Positions 1 through 6,554 of a stretch of DNA of 18,540 nucleotides are shown piece by piece. Positions within the stretch are counted from its first letter, which is position 1. Each line of letters opens with the position of its first letter. The stretch comes from an uncultured Eubacterium sp. Lineage in GTDB: Bacteria > Bacillota > Clostridia > Lachnospirales > Lachnospiraceae. A program made the translations under genes and the position numbers. The notes beneath the pieces are model-generated. The model was given only the letters and a program-made list of their open reading frames with translations, was not told where the DNA came from and ran no database searches. The stretch covers positions 1 through 18,540 of the forward strand of contig CAJUIH010000073.1 in the NCBI GenBank assembly GCA_910586045.1. Direction: 5' to 3'.

Positions 1-16
1 TTATCTGAACTGTTAC
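1..16. repeat. End of a family B fold-back element, cut by the window edge
   Basis: The first 16 bases, TTATCTGAACTGTTAC, are the exact reverse complement of the first 16 bases of the family B elements that begin at 10809 and 18416. The rest of this copy lies outside the window. The identity is direct; calling it the end of a complete element is inference. Confidence 0.75.
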
Positions 17-45
17 TTATGTTTGGCTGTTTTTATAAAAAAAGC

Positions 46-74
46 TTGACGCATCCCCATACAGATACTATAAT
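46..74 (+). promoter_or_regulatory. Strong sigma-A-type promoter without an obvious gene
   Basis: TTGACG (46-51) and TATAAT (69-74) are separated by exactly 17 bp, one mismatch from the full consensus. Transcription would begin near base 81. An 8-bp direct repeat, ATACATGT, lies at 73-80 and 95-102, 22 bp apart (about two helical turns). Each copy contains the palindrome ACATGT, so this resembles an operator over the start site. No open reading frame with a ribosome binding site follows before recA. Confidence 0.7.
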
Positions 75-277
75 ACATGTAGTCGCATCAATTGATACAT
101 GTGCACACGATCATTTACCAAATAACGCCGGTTCACGCGCGTTGTGATCTTGCATCATAAACTTTATCGCTCGTGCGATAGATGTTACGGTCTTTTTCAT
201 TTTTCATTTTACATCATAAACAGGCTGTATGCGGCCTGCCCACTTCCCCAATAAATCATAGTGTATTCAAAAAGTTA
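75..277 (+). other. Gene-free stretch; possible untranslated or small RNA
   Basis: No supported coding region is seen on either strand. If the promoter at 46-74 is active, this stretch is transcribed. It contains small hairpins: TATCGC/GCGATA with a 4-nt loop near 167-182, and CAGGC/GCCTG near 221-238. CATCATAAAC occurs twice, at about 153 and 213. A T-rich run after the first hairpin (near 192-211) could act as a weak terminator. No known RNA family was recognised, so an RNA gene here is only a hypothesis. Confidence 0.3.
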
Positions 278-433
278 GGAACTGTCCCGAAATAACTTAC
301 CGATAGTCCGCAGGATTTTTCTTCGAGAGTGCCACTCAAAAATCAGGCGCATAGCGGGCTATGTAACTGATTTTTGAGTGGCGCTATCGGAGAAAAAGAC
401 AAGGAATATGGTAAGTTATTTTGAGACAGTTCC
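278..433. repeat. Family A fold-back element (MITE-like), copy 1
   Basis: A 156-bp imperfect palindrome begins GGAACTGTC and ends GACAGTTCC. The outer arms pair over about 24 bp. An inner stem is built on CTCAAAAATCAG/CTGATTTTTGAG, and the tip is a small hairpin, CATAG-CCCG-CTATG. TTA flanks it directly on both sides (275-277 and 434-436), as a 3-bp target duplication would. A second copy lies inverted at 15820-15976. It sits just upstream of the recA promoter. There is no room for a transposase, so it would be non-autonomous. The transposon family was not identified. Confidence 0.8.
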
Positions 434-477
434 TTACCATCCGCTGTATGGTTTGCGTACTGCAGGCAAAAACGGGA

Positions 478-506
478 TTGACAATACCGAAAAATTGTAT
501 TATTAT
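478..506 (+). promoter_or_regulatory. recA promoter
   Basis: TTGACA (478-483), a 17-bp spacer and TATTAT (501-506) make a near-consensus sigma-A promoter. It lies about 50 bp upstream of the recA start and immediately before an SOS box. Transcription would begin near 513. Confidence 0.85.
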
Positions 507-517
507 ATTAAAAATGG

Positions 518-531
518 AGAACATAAGTTCG
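518..531 (+). promoter_or_regulatory. SOS box (LexA operator) of recA
   Basis: AGAACATAAGTTCG closely matches the Gram-positive SOS box consensus CGAAC-N4-GTTCG: both half sites GAAC and GTTC are intact around ATAA. It lies just downstream of the predicted transcription start of the recA promoter, where bound LexA would block initiation or early elongation. That recA is SOS-induced is inference from this site and from the family. Confidence 0.8.
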
Positions 532-558
532 GAAAAAATTGAATTAAGGAGAAAAAAT

Positions 559-1830
559 ATGGCAAAGGAAGCAAAAGACAGCAAAGAGGAACGGTTAAAA
601 GCCTTGGATGCCGCGATTCTGCAAATTGAAAAACAATACGGCAAAGGTTCGATTATGCGTCTTGGAGATCCGTCAAATAAAATGAATGTAAATACTGTGC
701 CGACAGGTTCCCTGAGCCTGGATCTGGCTTTGGGGCTTGGCGGGCTGCCAAAGGGCAGGATTGTGGAGATCTACGGGCCGGAATCCAGCGGAAAGACGAC
801 CATTGCTTTGCATGTGGTGGCAGAGGTGCAAAAGGCCGGAGGGATTGCGGCGTTTGTAGATGCGGAGCATGCGCTGGATCCGGCTTATGCTCGCAAAATC
901 GGTGTCCAGATCGACGATTTGTATATCTCACAGCCGGATAACGGGGAACAGGCCTTGGAAATTACGGAAACCATGGTGCGTTCCGGGGCTGTGGATGCTG
1001 TGATTGTCGATTCGGTGGCGGCGCTTGTACCAAAAGCGGAGATTGACGGCGACATGGGGGATTCGCATGTAGGCCTGCAGGCCCGTCTGATGTCCCAGGG
1101 CCTGCGCAAACTGATCGGTATCATCAGCAGGACGGATTGTATTGTAATATTTATTAATCAGTTGCGGGAAAAAATCGGCGTGATGTTTGGCAATCCGGAG
1201 ACGACGACGGGCGGACGCGCGCTCAAGTTTTATTCTTCCGTGCGTTTGGATGTCAGAAAAATCGAAGCCATCAAGCAGGCGGGCGTTATTATAGGAAACC
1301 GTACCCGTATCAAGGTTGTAAAAAATAAAATTGCGCCGCCGTTTAAAGAAGCAGAGTTTGACATTATGTTTGGGGAAGGGATATCCAGGGAAGGGGATAT
1401 TTTGGATATCGCGTCCAATATTGGGATTGTGAATAAATCCGGCGCCTGGTATTCTTATGAAGGAGATAAAATCGGGCAGGGCCGTGAAAACGCAAAGCAG
1501 TTTTTAAAGGAAAATCCGCAGACCTGTGCGGAAATTGACCAGAAAGTCCGCGCGCACTATGAATCGATCCGCGAGGAAGAAGCGCAAAAAGCGCGTCAAA
1601 AAGAGCAGGCAGGGGCGCCGCTCGATACGCCTGCCAAGGACGCAGACGCGCAAGCTGGTGCATCGTCCGCAAAAGCGGGTCCGGCTTCCGGTGCGCCGTC
1701 TGCAAAAACAGCGCCGGCTTATAGTACGCCTGGCACAAAACAGGATGCGCCGACCGGGGCAGCGGACGCAAAACAAAATACAGCGGATGAAAAGAATCAT
1801 ACGTCTGCCGCATCACCAGTGAAACCATAG
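559..1830 (+). CDS. recA: RecA recombinase with a long low-complexity C-terminal tail
   Basis: RecA forms ATP-dependent filaments on single-stranded DNA, catalyses strand exchange in recombinational repair, and triggers LexA self-cleavage. The start at 559 is chosen because AAGGAG (546-551) precedes it by 7 nt; the frame is open further upstream but would read through the promoter. The 423-aa protein shows the Walker A motif GPESSGKT at residues 73-80, the DAEHALD segment near 101, the Walker B strand VIVDSVAAL near 149, and the RecA signature ALKFYSSVR near 221. RecA is usually about 350 residues. Here roughly the last 80 (344-423) form an Ala/Pro/Lys/Thr/Gln-rich tail that is probably disordered. 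recX follows 41 nt downstream. Regulation is by the promoter and SOS box upstream. Confidence 0.97.
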   Translation: MAKEAKDSKEERLKALDAAILQIEKQYGKGSIMRLGDPSNKMNVNTVPTGSLSLDLALGLGGLPKGRIVEIYGPESSGKTTIALHVVAEVQKAGGIAAFVDAEHALDPAYARKIGVQIDDLYISQPDNGEQALEITETMVRSGAVDAVIVDSVAALVPKAEIDGDMGDSHVGLQARLMSQGLRKLIGIISRTDCIVIFINQLREKIGVMFGNPETTTGGRALKFYSSVRLDVRKIEAIKQAGVIIGNRTRIKVVKNKIAPPFKEAEFDIMFGEGISREGDILDIASNIGIVNKSGAWYSYEGDKIGQGRENAKQFLKENPQTCAEIDQKVRAHYESIREEEAQKARQKEQAGAPLDTPAKDADAQAGASSAKAGPASGAPSAKTAPAYSTPGTKQDAPTGAADAKQNTADEKNHTSAASPVKP

Positions 1831-1871
1831 GTTTCCGGCTGGTTTTGTAACAAACAGGGGATGGCGAAAGG

Positions 1872-2474
1872 ATGGTTATTACAGAAATCACGAGATTGGA
1901 AAAGGGCAGGGTGCGGGTGTCTTTTGATACGGCAAATCCGCTGGTTTTCTATAAAAGCGAAATAAGGGGCCTTGGACTGGAAGAGCAGATGCCAATTGAC
2001 GCGGGCCTTTATGAGCATCTGTTTTATGAAATTGTCGGAAAACGCGCGGTTAAGCGGGCAATGCATTTGCTGGAGAAAATGGACCGGACCGAATGGCAGC
2101 TACGAAAGAAACTGGAACAGGGGGACTATCCGGTGGAACTGATTGACCAGGCGGTTGCTTATGTTAAATCCTACCGGTACTTGGATGACGACCGTTACGC
2201 CCGCACTTTTGTCCGGCTGAACCAGGAGAGAAAGAGCATGGGCCGCATCAGAATGGACCTGCTTTCCCGCGGCATACCAAAAGATTTGATCGAGCATGCG
2301 CTGGAGGAGGAAAATGAAACGCCGCAGGGCCGGTTGATCGAAAAGCTGCTTCAGAAAAAAAATTATGATAAAGATTCCGCTACGCTTTTGGAGACCAAAA
2401 AAATCTATCAGTTTTTAATACGCAGGGGATTTCGCAGTGAAGAAATTCTGCCTTATATACGCTGTGCGGAATAA
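1872..2474 (+). CDS. recX: Regulatory protein RecX
   Basis: RecX binds RecA and limits or reshapes its filaments. The 200-aa product has the family's helical three-repeat architecture. A central segment reads RTEWQLRKKL near residue 72, followed by YLDDDRYARTFV near 103, which is the most recognisable RecX motif, and a C-terminal repeat ending RRGFRSEEIL. It has an N-terminal extension of about 55 residues, as is common in Firmicute RecX. It starts 41 nt after recA in the same direction with no terminator between, so co-transcription from the SOS-regulated recA promoter is likely. The ribosome binding site is modest: AGGGG ends 11 nt before the ATG, while AAAGG directly abuts it. Confidence 0.92.
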   Translation: MVITEITRLEKGRVRVSFDTANPLVFYKSEIRGLGLEEQMPIDAGLYEHLFYEIVGKRAVKRAMHLLEKMDRTEWQLRKKLEQGDYPVELIDQAVAYVKSYRYLDDDRYARTFVRLNQERKSMGRIRMDLLSRGIPKDLIEHALEEENETPQGRLIEKLLQKKNYDKDSATLLETKKIYQFLIRRGFRSEEILPYIRCAE

Positions 2475-2514
2475 AAAATATCCTATAATTGTTAACCGGG
2501 AATTGGGAATACAC

Positions 2515-2543
2515 TTGACATAATCCGATGGAAAGTATAAAAT
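2515..2543 (+). promoter_or_regulatory. rny promoter
   Basis: TTGACA (2515-2520), a 17-bp spacer and TAAAAT (2538-2543) form a good sigma-A promoter in the 181-bp gap between recX and rny. It predicts an untranslated leader of about 105 nt for the rny messenger. Confidence 0.75.
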
Positions 2544-2642
2544 CTAATTGTTGTTATTTATGACAGTGGACAGTGTCTGCATTTGCCGGACATGTTTCGG
2601 CGGGCGGGCGGTTAATGTTATATGTACAATGAAAATTAAATA

Positions 2643-2655
2643 AGGAGGTGCTCCT
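2643..2655 (+). promoter_or_regulatory. Ribosome binding site inside a self-complementary hairpin
   Basis: The rny ribosome binding site AGGAGG begins a 13-nt segment that can fold on itself: AGGAG (2643-2647), loop GTG, CTCCT (2651-2655). It directly abuts the GTG start at 2656. Pairing would hide the Shine-Dalgarno sequence. The 5-bp stem is seen directly; any regulatory role is inference. Confidence 0.5.
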
Positions 2656-4206
2656 GTGCCAATACCAATCATCATTGCTGTATTAATTGCGCTTGTGATT
2701 TCGGTACCGGTTACTTACATTGTCACTTCTGCATACCAGAAAAAGGTCGTAGAGACAAAGATTGGATCTGCAGATGACAAAGCAAGGTCGATTATTGATG
2801 AAGCAGTGAAGACGGCTGAGACGAAAAAGCGTGAATCTTTGTTGGAGGTAAAGGAAGAATCCATTCGTGCAAAGAACGAACTTGACCGAGAGATCAAAGA
2901 GCGGCGGGCAGAGATTCAAAGAAACGAGCGTCGTATTGAGCAGAAAGAATCCAATTTGGATAAAAAGCTTGAAGCGATTGAAAAACGTGAAGCCGGATTT
3001 GCAGCAAAAGAAGAAGAAATCAATAGACAGAAAGAAGAAGTTGCAAAATTAGGTGAAGAGCGGATACAGGAACTGGAAAGAATCTCCGGACTTACCTCCG
3101 ATCAGGCAAAAGAATATCTTTTAAAAACCGTAGAAGATGATGTAAAGCTTGATACTGCAAAAATGATCAAAGAAATGGAAACAAGGGCAAAGGAAGAAGC
3201 GGGAAAGAAAGCAAGGGATTATGTCGTTACGGCAATCCAAAAATGTGCGGCTGACCATGTTGCGGAAACATCCATTTCAGTAGTTCAGCTTCCAAATGAT
3301 GAAATGAAAGGACGCATTATCGGGCGTGAGGGACGCAATATCCGCACGCTGGAAACACTGACAGGCATTGATTTAATTATAGATGATACGCCTGAGGCAG
3401 TGATTCTTTCCGGTTTTGATCCGATCCGAAGGGAAGTAGCGCGTATTGCGTTGGAAAAACTAATTGTTGACGGCCGTATTCATCCGGCGAGGATCGAAGA
3501 AATGGTCGAAAAGGCACAGAAAGAAGTAGAGAACATGATCCGGGATGAAGGGGAAGCTGCGACTCTGGAAGCCGGTATCCATGGGCTCCATCCGGAACTG
3601 GTGCGTTTGCTTGGGCGTATGAAGTTCCGAACAAGCTATGGACAAAATGCACTCAAACATTCCATAGAAGTAGCGCAACTGGCCGGCCTTTTGGCTGCTG
3701 AAATAGGTGTCGATGCCAGAACAGCAAAACGTGCGGGATTATTACATGATATTGGGAAATCGGTCGACCATGAAATGGAAGGCTCACATATTCAGATTGG
3801 CGTAGATATTTGTAAAAAATACAAAGAATCACCAATTATTATTAATGCAGTAGAAGCACATCACGGTGATGTAGAACCACAGTCTTTGATTGCCTGTATT
3901 GTACAGGCAGCCGATACGATCAGTGCGGCGCGCCCCGGCGCTCGCAGGGAGACATTGGAAACATACTCGAATCGTTTACAGCAATTAGAAGATATTACAA
4001 ACAGCTTTAAAGGGGTTGAAAAATCATTTGCCATTCAGGCAGGCAGGGAGATTCGGATTATGGTTGTACCGGAGCAGGTCAGCGATGCGGATATGGTCAT
4101 ACTTGCAAGAGACGTATCCAAGCAGATTGAAACACAACTGCAGTATCCGGGACAGATTAAGGTGAATGTAATTCGTGAATCGAGAGTAATAGATTACGCG
4201 AAATAA
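2656..4206 (+). CDS. rny: Ribonuclease Y
   Basis: RNase Y is the membrane-anchored endoribonuclease that starts mRNA decay in many Firmicutes and acts with other degradosome proteins at the inner membrane face. The 516-aa product has the family's usual length and order. A transmembrane helix spans about residues 4-25. A charged coiled coil runs from about 30 to 200. A KH RNA-binding domain contains GRIIGREGRN at 219-228. An HD domain has its metal-binding HD pair in LLHDIGK at residues 364-365, with AHHGD at 401-405. The start is GTG at 2656, set by AAGGAGG 7 nt upstream. The gene has its own promoter and a strong terminator at 4238-4280, so it is probably monocistronic. Confidence 0.97.
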   Translation: MPIPIIIAVLIALVISVPVTYIVTSAYQKKVVETKIGSADDKARSIIDEAVKTAETKKRESLLEVKEESIRAKNELDREIKERRAEIQRNERRIEQKESNLDKKLEAIEKREAGFAAKEEEINRQKEEVAKLGEERIQELERISGLTSDQAKEYLLKTVEDDVKLDTAKMIKEMETRAKEEAGKKARDYVVTAIQKCAADHVAETSISVVQLPNDEMKGRIIGREGRNIRTLETLTGIDLIIDDTPEAVILSGFDPIRREVARIALEKLIVDGRIHPARIEEMVEKAQKEVENMIRDEGEAATLEAGIHGLHPELVRLLGRMKFRTSYGQNALKHSIEVAQLAGLLAAEIGVDARTAKRAGLLHDIGKSVDHEMEGSHIQIGVDICKKYKESPIIINAVEAHHGDVEPQSLIACIVQAADTISAARPGARRETLETYSNRLQQLEDITNSFKGVEKSFAIQAGREIRIMVVPEQVSDADMVILARDVSKQIETQLQYPGQIKVNVIRESRVIDYAK

Positions 4207-4237
4207 TCGGAAACGCATAAGTTTTAACATAAGCGTC

Positions 4238-4280
4238 AAGTGTCAAAATTTGGGAAAAACCCAGGTTTTGGCACTTTTTT
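4238..4280 (+). terminator. Rho-independent terminator after rny
   Basis: AAGTGTCAAAA (4238-4248) pairs with TTTTGGCACTT (4266-4276), with one G-U pair and an inner GGG/CCC stem, and ends in a run of six T at 4275-4280. This is a clear intrinsic terminator 31 nt after the rny stop codon. Confidence 0.9.
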
Positions 4281-4281
4281 G

Positions 4282-4310
4282 TTGTAACGGCGTTCCCGTT
4301 GGTATAAAAT
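4282..4310 (+). promoter_or_regulatory. Promoter of the nudF-spoIIM-xerD run
   Basis: TTGTAA (4282-4287), 17 bp, then TAAAAT (4305-4310). It resembles the rny promoter and lies just after the rny terminator. Transcription would start near 4317, which argues for the internal ATG at 4341 as the NUDIX gene start. Confidence 0.55.
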
Positions 4311-4340
4311 AGAAGAAAAATGGAAAAGGAATATCGAAAA

Positions 4341-4892
4341 ATGGAAAATGAAATAAAACGAATTGACAGAAAACTGGAGTTTCAGGGCACAATTTTGGAC
4401 TTTTATACCGATTATATGCAGATGCCGGATGGGAAAGTAGTGAAATGGGATTTTGTCGCACACCGCAAAGGGGCGGCCGCGGTTGTTCCAGTTATGGAAG
4501 ACGGGACGATCTTAATGGTGCATCAGTACCGGAATGCGCTGGACCGTATGACGATCGAGATTCCGGCAGGCGCCAGAGACGACGTTTGTGAAGATACAAA
4601 AATCTGTGCGGCAAGGGAACTGGAGGAAGAGACAGGGTACCGGCCAGGCAGGATGGATTTTTTGATTACGTTAAAATCTGCCGTGGCGTACAACAATGAG
4701 TTTATTGACGTATATGTGGCCAGAGATCTGCAGCCGGGTACACAACATTTGGACCGGTATGAGTTTATAGAACTGGAGGTTTTGCCGTTGGAAACACTGT
4801 GCACGCGCATTTATGCGGGAGAGATTCAGGATGCAAAAACGGTAGCGGCGATTATGGCGTATAAAAATAAATATGAATCTGCCGGCAGTTAA
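4341..4892 (+). CDS. nudF: NUDIX hydrolase, ADP-ribose pyrophosphatase type
   Basis: NUDIX enzymes of this type hydrolyse ADP-ribose to AMP and ribose 5-phosphate. The 183-aa product carries EIPAGARDD followed by the catalytic helix ARELEEETGY. In the Nudix box, R92-E93 and E96-E97 with G99 are intact, but there are six residues, not five, between G77 and E84. The start at 4341 is chosen because AAAAGGA lies 10 nt upstream. An ATG at 4320, seven codons earlier, would be nearly leaderless given the promoter. The synteny with spoIIM and xerD matches Bacillus nudF, which supports the symbol, though substrate specificity is not proven by sequence. Confidence 0.88.
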   Translation: MENEIKRIDRKLEFQGTILDFYTDYMQMPDGKVVKWDFVAHRKGAAAVVPVMEDGTILMVHQYRNALDRMTIEIPAGARDDVCEDTKICAARELEEETGYRPGRMDFLITLKSAVAYNNEFIDVYVARDLQPGTQHLDRYEFIELEVLPLETLCTRIYAGEIQDAKTVAAIMAYKNKYESAGS

Positions 4893-4961
4893 GTTTTATG
4901 GAATGAAATGGGAAAAGCCGCATAGACTGAATTAATTGGAAAATGAAAAAGAGACAGGTTA

Positions 4962-5573
4962 GTGGGAGATAGAGCGACAAAAATATCCGGAAAACGGATG
5001 TCCGGGCTGCCGTGGAGAGGGCTTTTGGCAGGATGTTTTTTACTGTTTTTTTTAATCGGTATCCTTGCGGCAAATTGGGTCGGACAGGAAAAACTGCTTC
5101 AGTATGGGATGCTGAATGACTATTATGTGGGGCAGTTGGCCTATGCAAAGCTTAATATGGGCGAGTATTTCGGATATCTGCTGAAACGCAGGATGCAGGT
5201 ATTCGGTTTGGCGGCATTGTTTGTTTATACCAGGTTCGGCTTCGTTATGCTGGCGGGTGTGATCGGATGGTATGCGTTTTCACTTGGCTATTTATTTGTC
5301 AATGCGCTGGTGAGTATGAAATTTCAGGGAATGCTGCTAGTGCTGCTGTCTATATTTCCGCAGATTATTTTCTATGCGGCGTCTTACTTTGGGCTTGGGA
5401 AAATCTTATTTCGAAAAAATATAGAGACGGCAATGCCGATTGGCGTACAAAAAACCTGGAAAAATCCGCGGTTATGGATCCTTTTATCCGCGGTTTTGTG
5501 CATGGCTGCCGGAATTTGGCTGGAGGCTTATGTAAATCCGATGCTGCTGAAAAGTTTTATCCGCAGAATGTAA
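4962..5573 (+). CDS. spoIIM: Stage II sporulation protein M
   Basis: In Bacillus, SpoIIM works with SpoIID and SpoIIP in the peptidoglycan-remodelling complex that drives engulfment of the forespore. The 203-aa product is an integral membrane protein with about five hydrophobic segments: near residues 20-39, 79-97, 98-115, 121-145 and 170-187. This fits the SpoIIM/DUF95 family in length and topology. Translation probably starts at GTG 4962 after a weak GACAGG site; an in-frame ATG at 4998 has no better site. It lies 69 nt after the NUDIX gene and 29 nt before xerD, the same neighbourhood as in Bacillus. Its presence indicates a spore-former. Identification rests on topology, recalled similarity and synteny. 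Confidence 0.82.
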   Translation: MGDRATKISGKRMSGLPWRGLLAGCFLLFFLIGILAANWVGQEKLLQYGMLNDYYVGQLAYAKLNMGEYFGYLLKRRMQVFGLAALFVYTRFGFVMLAGVIGWYAFSLGYLFVNALVSMKFQGMLLVLLSIFPQIIFYAASYFGLGKILFRKNIETAMPIGVQKTWKNPRLWILLSAVLCMAAGIWLEAYVNPMLLKSFIRRM

Positions 5574-5602
5574 AGGCAGGGAATGGGAAAGGAGAACGAT
5601 GG

Positions 5603-6505
5603 ATGGGAACCATGCAGGAGAGCATTACAGAGTATACAGCAAGTCTTTCAAAACAAAATATTTCTCGCAATACCGTTGTTTCCTATGAACGGGACCTGCG
5701 TAAGATGGCCGAATATTTCAGTTCCGACCAAGCCGGGGAAAAAATATCCGACAGCCGTTTGCTCACGGAGACACATCTGCGCGCCTATCTGCGCCAAATG
5801 GAACAGGATCAAAAACGTCCGGCTACGATCGCAAGGGCTATTGCGGCGATCAAAGCATATTTCCGCTATTTGCAGCAAAACGGCGGGATCGCCGTTAATC
5901 CGGCTCTGCGGCTAAAGGCGCCGAAAATAAAAAGAGAAAAACCAACGATTCTGACGCCGGAGGAAACGGTGCTGCTGCTAAAACAGCCCGATGGCAAAAC
6001 GGAAAAATCCATACGTGACCGCGCCATGCTGGAACTGATGTATGCGACCGGCATCCGGGTCAGCGAACTGGTGCAGTTGAAAGTATCGGATGTAAACCTT
6101 GCTATGGAATATATTTTATGCAGCCAGGGAGGAAAAGAGCGTGTAATTCCATTTGGAAATACGGCCAAGCAGTCACTGCAGGCCTATCTTTCCAAGGTAA
6201 GGCCGCTTCTTGTCAAAGAGGAGGACTGTGCCTTGCTGTTTACCAATCTGTCCGGTAAACAGATGAGCCGGCAGGGGTTTTATAAAATGATCAAAAAGTA
6301 TGCTGGGGAGGCGGGGATTGCGGCAGAGATTACACCGCATACGCTGCGCCACTCATTTGCGGCGCATCTTGTCAATAACGGAGCCGATTTATATGCCGTG
6401 CAGGAAATGATGGGATACGCGGACCTTTCCGCGGCGCAGATCTATGCGCAGATGCGCCATGCGTCGGTCCGGGAAGAATACAAGAAAACGCACCCGCGTA
6501 ATTGA
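5603..6505 (+). CDS. xerD: Tyrosine recombinase XerD
   Basis: XerD resolves chromosome dimers at dif, usually with XerC and coordinated by the DNA translocase FtsK/SpoIIIE. The 300-aa product has the standard length. It has an N-terminal SAM-like core-binding domain (about 1-105) and a C-terminal catalytic domain. Catalytic residues visible are R152 (ATGIRVSEL), K178 (GGKER), H246 and R249 (HTLRHSF), and the nucleophile Y281 (AQIYAQM). Position 272, where the family has His or Trp (LGHAD type), is Tyr in MMGYAD, which is unusual. The start at 5603 follows AAGGAG by 8 nt. The frame is open further 5' only by overlapping spoIIM. Neighbours suggest an operon with nudF and spoIIM. XerC- or XerS-like function cannot be fully excluded. 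Confidence 0.9.
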   Translation: MGTMQESITEYTASLSKQNISRNTVVSYERDLRKMAEYFSSDQAGEKISDSRLLTETHLRAYLRQMEQDQKRPATIARAIAAIKAYFRYLQQNGGIAVNPALRLKAPKIKREKPTILTPEETVLLLKQPDGKTEKSIRDRAMLELMYATGIRVSELVQLKVSDVNLAMEYILCSQGGKERVIPFGNTAKQSLQAYLSKVRPLLVKEEDCALLFTNLSGKQMSRQGFYKMIKKYAGEAGIAAEITPHTLRHSFAAHLVNNGADLYAVQEMMGYADLSAAQIYAQMRHASVREEYKKTHPRN

Positions 6506-6540
6506 AATCTCAAAAAGGGCCTGTGATCCTAAGCGGGTGC
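6490..6540. terminator. Possible shared terminator between convergent xerD and aroF
   Basis: GCACCCGC (6490-6497) and GCGGGTGC (6533-6540) form a perfect 8-bp inverted repeat around a 35-nt loop. The left arm overlaps the last codons of xerD. On the minus strand the stem is followed by GTTTTC, on the plus strand by a weak T-rich run. The large loop and short T tracts make this only a candidate. Confidence 0.4.
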
Positions 6541-6554
6541 CGGTTTGGTTTGCA

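Noticed and set aside
125..210. Minus-strand 24-codon frame starting MKNEKDRNIYRTSDKVYD
   Set aside because: The codons look protein-like, but there is no ribosome binding site and it is too short to support. It could be a decayed gene fragment.
5267..5602. Upstream extension of the xerD frame
   Set aside because: It overlaps spoIIM in another frame and lacks a ribosome binding site; AAGGAG before 5603 and the family length of about 300 aa fix the start.
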